A stretch of DNA of 64,000 nucleotides from NCBI RefSeq assembly GCF_017301635.1, contig NZ_CP071091.1, forward strand, positions 2,988,001 to 3,052,000, read 5' to 3'. Below the pieces are notes generated by a model, which was not told where the DNA came from, ran no database searches, and was given only the letters and a program-made list of their open reading frames with translations. This document shows positions 1 to 8,342 of the stretch, one piece after another. How positions within the stretch are numbered: the first letter of the stretch is position 1; each line of letters opens with the position of its first letter. This DNA is from Myxococcus landrumus. GTDB taxonomy: Bacteria; Myxococcota; Myxococcia; Myxococcales; Myxococcaceae. A program made the translations under genes and the position numbers.

Positions 1-942
1 CAACACGACGTCATCCGGCCGCACCGCCCAGCGCACCTCGATGCGCCCCTGACGCCCGGTGCCCGCCATGGCTTGCGCCGCGTTGACCACGAGGTTGAGC
101 AACACCTGGCACAACTTCACGGGACCGAAGACGACTCGCACGGGCTCGCCGTTGCTCGTCAGGCGAGCGCGATCTCTCACCTCCGCGCGAGCGAGCTTCA
201 CCGCGAAGGACACCACTTCGGCCACATCCGCGGTGGCCTCCATGTCCTCGCCTCGCGCCTGCGCGCGCAGCCCCAGGGCGACCTGCCGCAGGTGCTCGGC
301 GCCATCCGCCAGGTCCTTGATGAGCGCGGGCAGGTCCTCCACCGTCTCCGCCACCGAGGGGTTCGGGTCCGTGGACAGGTGCCGCGACACGTACTGGATG
401 ACGCTCGTCAGGTCGCGCTGGAGCGAGGCCACGTTCTGCGAGAGGTAGCCCACCGGCCCCATCAGCTCGTGAGCGATGCCCGCCGTCACCTGCCCGAGCG
501 TGGCCAGACGCTCCGACTTCATCATCCGCCCTTCCACTTCGCGGATGCGCAGCTCCAGGCGCGCAATCTTGAGCGCATCGTCGAGCGCGGCCTGCAGCTC
601 CGAGCGGTCCCACGGCTTGACGAAGTAGCGCGTCACCTGTCCGCGGTTCACCGCGTCGATGACGGCCTGCATGTCCGCGTACGCCGTGACGAGCATGCGC
701 TTGGCGTCGGGCGCAATCGAGCGCGCTCGCTCCAGCAGCTCCACGCCCGTCATCCCCGGCATGCGCTGGTCCGAGAGGATGACGCCAATCTCGCCCTTGC
801 GCTGCTCGAGCAACGTCAACGCTTCGCTGGGAGACGCGCTGCGGAAGATGCGGAAGCGCTGTCCGAAGTTCGCGTCAAAGACCCGCAGGTTGAGGGCGTC
901 ATCGTCGACGTACAGCACCGCGGGCAGTTCAGACGGGTTCAT
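1..942 (-). CDS. Response regulator-histidine kinase hybrid, 3' end beyond window
   Basis: Two-component signalling protein with a receiver domain followed by a kinase core. The first 314 codons are visible, starting at an ATG at 942. The receiver (about residues 1-120) has the acidic cluster VDDD, phospho-acceptor Asp58 in SDQRMPG, and the conserved Lys in YFVKPWD. A HisKA-type helix follows with His158 in GIAHELMGPVGYL; the usual family motif is AHEINNP, so the second half is atypical. The N-box LNLVVNAAQAM of the ATPase domain is present near the edge. The G boxes lie outside the window. The protein has no membrane segment in the visible part, so it is probably cytoplasmic. The order receiver then kinase suggests it relays phosphate from another kinase. 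The target is unknown. Confidence 0.9.
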   Translation of the reverse strand, partial: MNPSELPAVLYVDDDALNLRVFDANFGQRFRIFRSASPSEALTLLEQRKGEIGVILSDQRMPGMTGVELLERARSIAPDAKRMLVTAYADMQAVIDAVNRGQVTRYFVKPWDRSELQAALDDALKIARLELRIREVEGRMMKSERLATLGQVTAGIAHELMGPVGYLSQNVASLQRDLTSVIQYVSRHLSTDPNPSVAETVEDLPALIKDLADGAEHLRQVALGLRAQARGEDMEATADVAEVVSFAVKLARAEVRDRARLTSNGEPVRVVFGPVKLCQVLLNLVVNAAQAMAGTGRQGRIEVRWAVRPDDVVL

Positions 943-1200
943 GACGCTCCTCCTGGCCGGCTATCCCACGGAGAGGCCAGGCTGGTGCCAACCAGAATAG
1001 CGCCTCCTCCGACTCCCTTTCTTCTCCGCGCCCACGGAACCGTCCCCCCGTGACGCCACGCCTCCCCAACTCTAGAGCAACCAGACAGGTTTGACCCCCA
1101 GGAATTTCTGGACGAGCGCATGGTGGTCCGCCTGCTCCCCGGGCGTACCAGCGGATTGAGCACGCCAGGACAGAGCCTGGCGCGCGCTGGAGAGACGTGT

Positions 1201-1509
1201 TCAGCGGGAGGACGGGAGGGAGGGTGTAGGAGGGAGCGGGTCCGGGCGGGCGGCATCCTGCTCCAACGCCGAAGTCACCGCGTCCATCGAGGAGAAACGT
1301 CCCCGAGGCAGGCTTCCCAACAAGGAGATGACAGAGGACGGCGCCTCGTTCTCCCGAGCCACCCAGGTGAGCTCTTCCGCGGTGAGGGGGAACACCGCTC
1401 CGAGCAGGGCCTTTTGCAGCGACTGCGTGAGAGGCAGCGGCGGGCCCACCCGCGCCTCCAACTCCGACACACCCTGGACAAGCCGTTCGCGTGTCATGTC
1501 GTCGTTCAT
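1201..1509 (-). CDS. DUF2795-like small protein
   Basis: Protein of 102 residues, function unknown. The central part matches the DUF2795 pattern as I know it: a hydrophobic helix, then FPLTAEELTWVARENEAP, then LLGSLPRGRFSSMDAVTSAL. DUF2795 proteins are small helical proteins of unknown role. I start it at the ATG of MNDDMTRERL because upstream in-frame residues are basic and unlike a protein core. A second in-frame ATG lies four codons further on. No good ribosome-binding site is visible. It is transcribed towards the sensor kinase gene, with a gap of about 258 bases that shows no gene. Confidence 0.6.
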   Translation of the reverse strand: MNDDMTRERLVQGVSELEARVGPPLPLTQSLQKALLGAVFPLTAEELTWVARENEAPSSVISLLGSLPRGRFSSMDAVTSALEQDAARPDPLPPTPSLPSSR

Positions 1510-1627
1510 TTGGAACGAAGTTAAGCAGCGAACCGACTCGCCTGCCGGCCTTTTTTTGCGGCCGCCCACTGAGCGGGGGAGCGGGCCACGCAGCGGGCCA
1601 CGAGTGGCCCTCCGCCTCCTCGCGCCG

Positions 1628-1641
1628 CACCGTTAACGGTG
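1628..1641. promoter_or_regulatory. Perfect 14-bp palindrome upstream of small gene
   Basis: CACCGTTAACGGTG is a perfect palindrome 34 bases before the ATG at 1676, in the gap between two divergent small genes. It resembles a dimeric repressor operator. The regulator is unknown. Confidence 0.45.
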
Positions 1642-1675
1642 GAACTCCCGCCACGTCCCGAAGGAGGACACCGTC

Positions 1676-1918
1676 ATGGCGCACCAGGACAAGCCAGACG
1701 ACATGCCGCGCAACGCGCCCCCGGATAACGAGTACGCCGAGCACATCGACCATGTGGAGGCCACGCGCCCGGAGCCCTGGCCCGGCATGGTCGGCCGCTC
1801 CCTGGAGGATGAGCACGAGCTGCCCACCGGCACGCCCAGGGACCAGCAGGCACGCGTCACACGAGAGCAACGCCGGCTGGAGGAACAAGCGCACGGCACA
1901 GAGCCGACCCGCCGGTAG
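1676..1918 (+). CDS. Small hydrophilic protein, unknown function
   Basis: Protein of 80 residues, very rich in Asp, Glu, Arg, Pro and His, without a hydrophobic core, signal peptide or Cys. I do not recognise a family. Coding is supported by a strong Shine-Dalgarno (AAGGAGGACACC) at good distance from the ATG, and by a hairpin terminator right after the stop. The composition suggests an intrinsically disordered protein of the kind often induced by stress in myxobacteria, but that is inference. Confidence 0.7.
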   Translation: MAHQDKPDDMPRNAPPDNEYAEHIDHVEATRPEPWPGMVGRSLEDEHELPTGTPRDQQARVTREQRRLEEQAHGTEPTRR

Positions 1919-1930
1919 TGGATGCAACAA

Positions 1931-1975
1931 GGCCCGCTCCCCCGCGCCAGGGAATGGCGCGGGAGGAAGCGGGCC
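1931..1975. terminator. Bidirectional hairpin terminator
   Basis: The outer stem GGCCCGCT pairs with AGCGGGCC and the inner stem CCCGCGCC with GGCGCGGG around a 7-base loop. It lies between the convergent small gene and pdhC and could serve both. No long T tract is present. Confidence 0.7.
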
Positions 1976-1993
1976 GTCAGGCAACGACGCCGA

Positions 1994-3601
1994 CTAGAAG
2001 AGCAGCCGCGTGGGGTGCTCCAAGAGTCCGCGCAGCTCCCGCATGAACTCGGCGCCGATGGCACCGTCGATGATGCGGTGGTCGCACGACAACGTCGCCG
2101 TCATCATCTTGCGAATCACCATCTGCCCGTCGCGCACCACCACCTTGTCGCTCACCGCGCCCACCGCGAGGATGGACGCCTGCGGCGGGTTGATGATGGC
2201 GACGAACTGGTCGATGCCGTACATGCCCAGGTTGCTCACGGTGATGGAGCCGCCGGTGTACTCGTCGGGCTTGAGGGCGCGCTTGCGGGCGCGCTCCGCC
2301 AGCTCACGCACCTCCGTGGAGATGGCCTGAAGCCCCTTCTGGTCCGCGTCCCGAATCACGGGCGTGATGAGCCCCTGCTCCAGCGCCACGGCCACACCGA
2401 CGTCCACCGAGCCATGGTGGACCACCTGGTCCCCCTGGAGCGAGACGTTGATTTTCGGATAGCGCTTCACCGCCATCGCCACGGCCTTCACGACGAGGTC
2501 GTTGACGGAGACCTTGAGGTCCAGCGCCTTCGCCTCCTCGCGCACCTTCACGGCCGCGTCCATCTCCACCTCGACGGTGAGATAGAAGTGCGGCACGCCG
2601 GGCTTCACCTCCGTCATCCGCTGCGCAATCACCTTGCGCATGGACGACAGCGGCTCGGTCCGGGCCTCGGCGCGTGCAACCACCGCGGCCGGAGCCTTGC
2701 GCGCCACCGGAGCCGTGGGCGCCGAGGGAGCGGGAGCCGTCACGCCCCGAGCCAGGGCCTCTTCGATGTCGCGCTTCACCACGCGACCCGACGGACCCGA
2801 GCCCTGCACGCGCGTGATGTCCACGCCGCGATCACGGGCGATCTTCTTCGCGAGCGGGCTGGCGCGCACCCTGCGGCCCTCCACCTGCGCCGGAGCCACC
2901 GGAGCCGGGGCGGGCGTGGCCTGGGGCTTGGGCGCCGCCGCCACTTCCGCGGGCTTCGCCACGGGAGCGGGAGCCGCCGCCGCGACCGCCTTGCCACCCT
3001 TCGCAGAGAGGTACGCGATGGGCGAGCCAACGGGCGCCGTCTGGTTCTCACCCACGACGATCTCCGCCAGCGTGCCGTCGTCGTAGGCCTCGATTTCGAG
3101 GTTGGACTTGTCCGTCTCCAGCTCCGCGATGGCGTCGCCGGAGGAGACCTTGTCCCCCACCTTCTTCAGCCACTTGACGATCTTCCCCTCCGTCATCGTC
3201 GGGGAGAGGCTCGGCATCTGGATGGCGATGCGGCCGCCCCCTGAAGCTGCGGGAGCAGCGGCCGGAACCGGAGCAGGCGCGGGAGCCTCCACCTTCGGCG
3301 CGGGCGCCGGGGTGGGAGCCGCCTGGGGAGCCGGGGCCGCGCTACCGCCCGCGACCTTCTCTCCCTGCTTGCCGATGTACGCGATGGGCGCGCCGACGGC
3401 CGCCGTCTGATTCGCCTCGACGAGAATCTGCAGCACGTAGCCGTCGTCGTAGGCCTCGATTTCGAGGTTGGACTTGTCCGTCTCCACCTCGGCGAGCGCC
3501 TCACCGGAGGAGACCTTGTCCCCCACCTTCTTCAGCCACTTGACGATCTTCCCCTCCGTCATCGTCGGGGAGAGGCTCGGCATCTGAATGGGAATGGCCA
3601 T
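1994..3601 (-). CDS. pdhC: Pyruvate dehydrogenase E2, dihydrolipoamide acetyltransferase
   Basis: E2 core of the pyruvate dehydrogenase complex: transfers acetyl from lipoyl-lysine to CoA. The 535 residues hold two lipoyl domains (about 1-80 and 126-205), each with the lipoylation motif ETDKSNLEIEAYDDG. Pro/Ala-rich linkers follow, then a peripheral-subunit-binding domain (about 243-282, with ASPLAKKIARDRG), then the acyltransferase domain ending with the catalytic motif DHRIIDG (about 505-511). The start ATG is 4 bases after the pdhB stop, so the genes are translationally coupled. The two lipoyl segments share long identical DNA stretches. No E3 (lpd) gene is in the window. Confidence 0.97.
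   Translation of the reverse strand: MAIPIQMPSLSPTMTEGKIVKWLKKVGDKVSSGEALAEVETDKSNLEIEAYDDGYVLQILVEANQTAAVGAPIAYIGKQGEKVAGGSAAPAPQAAPTPAPAPKVEAPAPAPVPAAAPAASGGGRIAIQMPSLSPTMTEGKIVKWLKKVGDKVSSGDAIAELETDKSNLEIEAYDDGTLAEIVVGENQTAPVGSPIAYLSAKGGKAVAAAAPAPVAKPAEVAAAPKPQATPAPAPVAPAQVEGRRVRASPLAKKIARDRGVDITRVQGSGPSGRVVKRDIEEALARGVTAPAPSAPTAPVARKAPAAVVARAEARTEPLSSMRKVIAQRMTEVKPGVPHFYLTVEVEMDAAVKVREEAKALDLKVSVNDLVVKAVAMAVKRYPKINVSLQGDQVVHHGSVDVGVAVALEQGLITPVIRDADQKGLQAISTEVRELAERARKRALKPDEYTGGSITVSNLGMYGIDQFVAIINPPQASILAVGAVSDKVVVRDGQMVIRKMMTATLSCDHRIIDGAIGAEFMRELRGLLEHPTRLLF
3075..3220. repeat. Lipoyl-domain DNA repeat, copy 2
   Basis: Within pdhC, positions 3075-3120 (46 bases) and 3138-3220 (83 bases) are identical to 3441-3486 and 3504-3586, at a constant offset of 366 bases. 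They encode the second lipoyl domain. Identity at synonymous sites points to recent duplication or gene conversion. Confidence 0.9.
3441..3586. repeat. Lipoyl-domain DNA repeat, copy 1
   Basis: Partner of the repeat at 3075-3220. It encodes the N-terminal lipoyl domain of PdhC. Deletion between the copies would remove exactly 366 bases, or 122 codons, and keep frame. Confidence 0.9.
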
Positions 3602-3605
3602 ACGG

Positions 3606-4592
3606 TCAGGCTCCCTGGCGGTACAGCACCTTCTTCACCGCGGCGATGATCTTGGGCGCGTCCGGCTGGGTCGCGTTCTCCAGGTTCGCCGCGTAGGACA
3701 TGTTCACATCGAGCCCCGTCACGCGCTCCACCGGCGCGTCCAGCTCGTCGAACGCCTTGGACTGGATGATGTCCACCACCGAGGCGCCGATACCCGCCAG
3801 CGCCCACCCCTCCTCCACGATGACGGCGCGGTTCGTCTTGCGCACGCTCGCGAGGATGGCCTCCTCATCCAGGGGCCGCAGCGTGCGCAGGTCCAGGACC
3901 TCCACGCTGATGCCCTCCTTCGCCAACTCCTCGGCCGCCTGCATGCAGAAGTAGTACATGCGGCTCCACGTGATGACGGTGACGTCCGTGCCCTCACGCT
4001 TCACGTCCGCCTTGCCCAGCGGAACCACGTGCTCGCCCTCGGGCACCTCGCCCTTGAGCGCGTAGAGCCGCTCGCCCTCGAACATGATGACGGGGTTCTC
4101 GTCGCGGATGGCCGCCTTCAACATGCCCTTGGCATCCGCGGGCGTCGCGGGCGCGATGACCTTCAGGCCCGGGAAGTGCGCGTAGTTCGCCTCGAGCGCC
4201 TGGCTGTGCTGGCTGGACAGACGTCCCCCCGCGCCACCCGGGCCGCGGAAGACGATGGGGCAGCGCAGCTGTCCACCGGACATGTGGCGCAGCTTGGCGG
4301 CGTTGTTGACGATCTGGTCCATCGCCAGGATGGCGAAGTTCCACGTCATCATCTCCACCACCGGACGCAGGCCCACCATGGCCGCGCCCACGCTCATGCC
4401 ACCAAAGCCCAGCTCGGAGATGGGCGCGTCGATGATGCGCGCGCTCCCGAACCGGTCCAGCAGTCCCTGCGACACCTTGAACGCGCCGTTGTAGCGGCCC
4501 ACTTCCTCGCCAATCAGGAAGACGTTGGCGTCGCGCTCCATCTCCTCGGCGAGCGCCTGGTTCAGGGCCTCGCGGTACATCAACTCGGGCAT
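3606..4592 (-). CDS. pdhB: Pyruvate dehydrogenase E1 beta subunit
   Basis: Beta subunit of the thiamine-diphosphate-dependent E1 that decarboxylates pyruvate and acetylates the lipoyl group of E2. The 328 residues are the usual length for separate beta subunits. Recognisable parts are the N-terminal LNQALAEEMERDANVFLIGEEVG, GSARIIDAPISELGFGGMSVGAA, and the C-terminal transketolase-type domain with LDLRTLRPLDEEAILASVRKT and EEGWALAGIG. It lies between pdhA (58-base gap) and pdhC (4-base gap) on the same strand. The separate alpha/beta arrangement is the type found in Gram-positives, mitochondria and many delta-proteobacteria, unlike the single-chain AceE. Confidence 0.97.
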   Translation of the reverse strand: MPELMYREALNQALAEEMERDANVFLIGEEVGRYNGAFKVSQGLLDRFGSARIIDAPISELGFGGMSVGAAMVGLRPVVEMMTWNFAILAMDQIVNNAAKLRHMSGGQLRCPIVFRGPGGAGGRLSSQHSQALEANYAHFPGLKVIAPATPADAKGMLKAAIRDENPVIMFEGERLYALKGEVPEGEHVVPLGKADVKREGTDVTVITWSRMYYFCMQAAEELAKEGISVEVLDLRTLRPLDEEAILASVRKTNRAVIVEEGWALAGIGASVVDIIQSKAFDELDAPVERVTGLDVNMSYAANLENATQPDAPKIIAAVKKVLYRQGA

Positions 4593-4650
4593 CGTCGGCT
4601 CCGACTCGAAATCAAAAAAGGTTGGGTTTTGCCAAGGGTCCTGAGCGCCT

Positions 4651-5790
4651 TCAGCGGATCAGGCCCGCCTTCTTGTCCGCGGCTTCCGCCTGCTCGCGCG
4701 GCTCCAGGTCCCAGGTGACCTTCAGCTCCTGGCCCGTCGGGTACGACGGCCAGTTCGTCACCTTCATGCCCAGCACCCGCTCGCGGGGACGCACGTCGGC
4801 CTCGCCCGGCTCGACGATGGTGTCGCGCCACAGCTCTTCCAGGCTCGGCTCCGGGGACTCGTCCGCGAACTTCACCGCGGCGTCCACCTGCGCCTTCACT
4901 TCTTCGTCGATGCGCTCGAAGTCCGCCTCCACCGCCAGGCCCTGGCGAATGGTGTACTCGCGCAGCTTGGGGATGGGGTCGTTCTTGCGCTCGTCCTCCA
5001 CCTCCTGCTTGGTGCGGTAGTTGGCCGGGTCCGCCATGGAGTGGCCCCGGAAGCGGTACGTGTTCGCCTCCAGCAGCACCGGGCCCTTGCCCGCGCGGCA
5101 CCACGCGGCCGCGTCCTTCACGGCCTCGTACATCTTCAGCGCGTCCATGCCGTCCACCGGCTCGCCCCGCATGTCGTAGGCGGCGGCGCGCTTGTAGATT
5201 TCAGGCACCGCGGCCGTGCGGGCGATGGCGGTGCCCATGCCATAGCGGTTGTTCTCGCAGATGTAGATGACCGGCAGCTTCCACTTCGACGCCATGTTGA
5301 ACGTCTCGTGCAGCGCGCCCTGGTTGGCGGCCGCATCGCCGAAGTAGCAGACCGTGACGCGGTCCTCGTTGCGATAGCGGCTGGCGAAGGCCATGCCGGC
5401 CGCCAGCGGAATCTGCCCGCCGACGATGCCGTAGCCGCCGTAGAAGTGGTGCTCGATGTCGAAGATGTGCATCGAGCCGCCCTTGCCCTTGCTGTAGCCG
5501 GTGCCGCGGCCGAACAGCTCCGCCATCACCATGCCCGCGTCACTGCCACGCGCCAGGGGCTGGCCGTGGTCGCGGTACGCGCTGAGCATGTAGTCGTCCT
5601 GGCGGATGGCCTCCACCGGACCCACAGCCACCGCCTCCTGCCCGATGTACAGGTGACAGAAGCCGGCAATCTTCCCCAGCGTGTACTGCTGACCCGCACG
5701 CTCCTCGAAACGGCGGATGAGGTACATCTTCCGGTACATCGTCAACAGCAGGTCCTTCGAGTACGGGCTGGCCACCGCGGGTGCCTCCAT
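4651..5790 (-). CDS. pdhA: Pyruvate dehydrogenase E1 alpha subunit
   Basis: Alpha subunit of E1, carrying most of the thiamine-diphosphate site. It has 379 residues. Family landmarks are MYLIRRFEERAGQQYTLGKI, GFCHLYIGQEAVAVG, the ThDP/Mg motif GDAAANQG...CENN (about 148-178; the second Gly of GDG is Ala here), and the loop RFRGHSMADPANYR, which in mitochondrial enzymes holds the regulatory serine. It is the first gene of the operon. The 118-base upstream gap carries a hairpin that belongs to the gene behind it. A short basic tail follows the usual end of the family. Confidence 0.97.
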   Translation of the reverse strand: MEAPAVASPYSKDLLLTMYRKMYLIRRFEERAGQQYTLGKIAGFCHLYIGQEAVAVGPVEAIRQDDYMLSAYRDHGQPLARGSDAGMVMAELFGRGTGYSKGKGGSMHIFDIEHHFYGGYGIVGGQIPLAAGMAFASRYRNEDRVTVCYFGDAAANQGALHETFNMASKWKLPVIYICENNRYGMGTAIARTAAVPEIYKRAAAYDMRGEPVDGMDALKMYEAVKDAAAWCRAGKGPVLLEANTYRFRGHSMADPANYRTKQEVEDERKNDPIPKLREYTIRQGLAVEADFERIDEEVKAQVDAAVKFADESPEPSLEELWRDTIVEPGEADVRPRERVLGMKVTNWPSYPTGQELKVTWDLEPREQAEAADKKAGLIR

Positions 5791-5881
5791 GCTGGCCGCC
5801 CCTACCCTCCAGGAGCGGCGGACGCCGTGCGCCTCATAGCGCGCGGCAGGGGGACTTCAAAGCCTTTCAAACCCCATCTGC

Positions 5882-5904
5882 CCGCGCCTGTCTTTCAGGC
5901 GCGG
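5882..5904 (-). terminator. Hairpin after HAD gene
   Basis: A perfect 9-bp stem CCGCGCCTG/CAGGCGCGG with a 5-base loop starts 4 bases past the stop of the HAD gene. There is no strong T run on the minus strand after it, so it may instead be a Rho-assisted or processing hairpin. Confidence 0.6.
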
Positions 5905-5908
5905 TGCG

Positions 5909-6670
5909 TCAGGAAACGAGCGTGAAATGAGGCACGCTGATGATGCCATCCAACAGCGTGACGGGCCTGCCGGAATGGTCCGTGGCCAGATGAATCACGA
6001 GTGCCTCCGGAAAGCGCCGCTGATAGTCGTTGGCGTGGGTGGGCTCGTTGTCGAAGGCGGCCACCACGGTGCCCAGCCGACCCAGCCTCGCGTGGGCCTC
6101 GCGCTTGAACGCGTCATCGTCGTCGCTCAACGTGGGCTTCATCACCAGGAGCACCCGCTTCTCGTCGGGAACCACCATGCCGTGGCGGCGCATGCAGGCG
6201 GTGGAGCCCGCGCGCATGCCCTCGTGGCGGCCGGTGACGTAGACCAGGTGCGCACCCGTGGCGACCACCGCATGGGTGAAGGCCGCGGCGCCGTCGATGG
6301 CCTCGTCGACCTCGCAGTACTCGCTGGTGAAGAACCGCTCCGCCCAGAACTTTCGCGCGACAGGGAAGTGGTCTTCGACCTGCGCCTCGCCCAGGCCACA
6401 TGCGCGCATTGCGTCACGCATGTCCCAACCGGACGTCCAGTGGTCCGGCCCACACGCGGCCAGGGGTGCAACCGCGTGGGCCTGCCCGTATTCCCTCAGG
6501 ATGAGGGCCTGGCGGTGCCGGTTGTCGAGCAGCGTGGAGTCCAGGTCGAACGCCAGCACCGCCCGCTCACCGAGCGAGCGGGCCCGGGCCAGGACCGCGT
6601 GCAGGCTGTCGCGCCAGTCGGCGCGGATGCGCTTCTTGAAGTCTTCAGGAGCCATGGGCGCGGCGAACAT
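5909..6670 (-). CDS. HAD superfamily hydrolase
   Basis: Probable phosphatase, substrate unknown, 253 residues. Motif I is FDLDSTLLDN (nucleophile and acid/base Asp), motif II is YVTGR, and motif IV is FDNEPTHAND. A Lys in the expected region (VLLVMKPTLSDDDDAFK) fits motif III. A long cap region between motifs I and II (about residues 55-130) includes two tryptophans and several Cys. There is no signal peptide, so it is cytoplasmic. The ATG at 6670 has GAGGG only 3 bases upstream; an internal ATG at 6655 is possible. Confidence 0.85.
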   Translation of the reverse strand: MFAAPMAPEDFKKRIRADWRDSLHAVLARARSLGERAVLAFDLDSTLLDNRHRQALILREYGQAHAVAPLAACGPDHWTSGWDMRDAMRACGLGEAQVEDHFPVARKFWAERFFTSEYCEVDEAIDGAAAFTHAVVATGAHLVYVTGRHEGMRAGSTACMRRHGMVVPDEKRVLLVMKPTLSDDDDAFKREAHARLGRLGTVVAAFDNEPTHANDYQRRFPEALVIHLATDHSGRPVTLLDGIISVPHFTLVS

Positions 6671-6709
6671 TACCCTCGCGCGCGCGACCGTGCCGCCTAA
6701 ACCGCCGCC

Positions 6710-8269
6710 TCAGGCGGCCGACTGCCAGGGCATGGGACCAGGAGGCACGCCCTGCCCCGCGTCCGCGAAGCGCTGCATGCGCTGGATGCCGTTGCGGTCC
6801 AGGACCAGGCGCACCATCTGCGTGCTCTCCTGGCGCCGGTCCGTCTCCCCTTCTTCCACCGTGAAGCGGAACACCACGTCCACGGGGTAGCGCTTGGCGC
6901 CTCGGATGTGGCCCACGGACAGGTCCGCCAGGTCCACGTACTCCAGCGCCAGCTCCGGCTCGTCCATGTCCCGCAGGAAGCGCCCCACGTTGAGCCGGAG
7001 GATGTCCGTCACGCCCGACAGGCCCCGCTCCGTGCGAGGCAACAGGCGCGCATCCAGCACGATGTGCTTCTGGTAGCGGATGACCGTCTCCGTCACCTCG
7101 CCCTGCGACACCATGAGGAAGTCATCCTGGTGGCGAAGCGCCGTCACTGACGCCGGCACCTTGGGCGCGTAGTCCACGCGCTCCTCGCACGTGCCGATGG
7201 TGCGCCCCGTCACCGGGTCCACCAGGGCCGCGGTCCGGTCCGACAGGTGCGTGGCCGCCACCCGGCTCAAGACGCGCCGCAGGCCCTCCTTGATGCGGTC
7301 CTTCATCATGTAGCCGACCACGGCGATGAGGAAGAAGTTGAGGCTCACCTGCGTGAAGCGGATCTGCGCCCACAAGGCCACCGCCGTCGCGAACGACATG
7401 GCGATGCCCGCCGCGAGCGCGAAGAGCACCTCTTCCCAGCCCTGCCGCTTCTGCCGCCGGCGCGAGGAGAGGAAGAGCACGTTCATGCAGAACTTCTTCA
7501 GCATGCCCAGCCGCTGGATGTACTCCTCGTTGTCCCCCGTGGGGCTCAGCACGCTGCGAAGCCGGTTCTCCTTGCGGTAGACCTCCTCGCGCAGCACCGC
7601 GTCCATCAGCCCCTTGCGCAGCCCCAGCCAGGGCTCGCCCCGAGGCAGCGACTTCATGTCCGCCACCGCGCGCCGGAAGCCGTTCTCCACCAGCAGGCTC
7701 ACGTACTCATCCACCAGGCGCAGCGACATGCGCGAGCGGTCCTGCACCCGCAGCTCGCCCACCGAGCGAAGCCACTGACGGAAGCGCTCCAGCACCTGCG
7801 CCACGCCCGACTGCATCGCCAGGACATCCGACTCCAGCGTCGCGCACGCATCGGTGGGCAGCGCCACCGGGCCCTCGCAGCGGGCCTCCACGCCGGTGGC
7901 GAAGCGGCGCAGCGCGCCCCGCAGCACACAGGACAGGAGCTTGGCCTGGTAGACGATGTCCCCTTCGGAGCCCAGCCCCGTGCGCAGCCACGCCTCCAGC
8001 TTCACCAGCGGCGACGCGTCCGACGTGAGCAGCTCCTGCACCGCCATCACCGGCGTCTTGAAGCGCACGTAGTTGTGGATGTCCGCGTAGAAGTCCGCGC
8101 GGGGGTACGTCTCCGCGTCGATGTAGAGGCTGCCCGGAAGAAACAGGTGGGCCTCCACGAGATAGCGAGTCTCATCCACGCCCGAAGGCTGGTACTCGAG
8201 CTTGATCTCGAACTGCTTCCGGTCGTGAACCTCGAAGCGGCTTTGCAGTGGTGCGGGTGCCTGGGTCAC
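6710..8269 (-). CDS. Membrane-anchored protein of unknown function
   Basis: Protein of 519 residues that I do not recognise. The N-terminal about 270 residues are soluble and begin with a beta-rich stretch (KQFEIKLEYQPSG, YLVEAHLFLPGSLYIDAETY). Two adjacent membrane helices lie at about 283-327 (AGIAMSFATAVALWAQIRF; LNFFLIAVVGYMMKD). The soluble C-terminal half contains RRVLSRVAATHLSDRTAALVDP and a beta-rich end. No catalytic motif stands out. With two membrane passes, both soluble halves should lie on the same side, probably the cytoplasm. It stands alone between a HAD gene and a transporter gene, both on the same strand. Confidence 0.85.
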   Translation of the reverse strand: MTQAPAPLQSRFEVHDRKQFEIKLEYQPSGVDETRYLVEAHLFLPGSLYIDAETYPRADFYADIHNYVRFKTPVMAVQELLTSDASPLVKLEAWLRTGLGSEGDIVYQAKLLSCVLRGALRRFATGVEARCEGPVALPTDACATLESDVLAMQSGVAQVLERFRQWLRSVGELRVQDRSRMSLRLVDEYVSLLVENGFRRAVADMKSLPRGEPWLGLRKGLMDAVLREEVYRKENRLRSVLSPTGDNEEYIQRLGMLKKFCMNVLFLSSRRRQKRQGWEEVLFALAAGIAMSFATAVALWAQIRFTQVSLNFFLIAVVGYMMKDRIKEGLRRVLSRVAATHLSDRTAALVDPVTGRTIGTCEERVDYAPKVPASVTALRHQDDFLMVSQGEVTETVIRYQKHIVLDARLLPRTERGLSGVTDILRLNVGRFLRDMDEPELALEYVDLADLSVGHIRGAKRYPVDVVFRFTVEEGETDRRQESTQMVRLVLDRNGIQRMQRFADAGQGVPPGPMPWQSAA

Positions 8270-8292
8270 AGCCTCACTCTACGTTACAACCC

Positions 8293-8322
8293 CGTCACGG
8301 GGGAGGGATGCCCCCCGCGACG
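8293..8322 (-). terminator. GC-rich hairpin after transporter gene
   Basis: CGTCACGGGGG pairs with CCCCCGCGACG (one mismatch) around an A/G-rich loop, within the 73-base gap between the MFS stop and the next start. It is a probable terminator for the MFS gene. Confidence 0.5.
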
Positions 8323-8342
8323 TCTCCCCCTTCACAGGGACC

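Noticed and set aside
1546-1566. Terminator around the T run near 1553
   Set aside because: A run of seven T lies between GC blocks, but the flanks do not form a stem that precedes the T run on either strand.
929-1984. Long minus-strand reading frame of 351 codons over the DUF2795 gene
   Set aside because: Its translation is Gly/Ala/Arg-rich without domain, runs through the start of the kinase gene and the small plus-strand gene, and looks like a GC-rich shadow frame.
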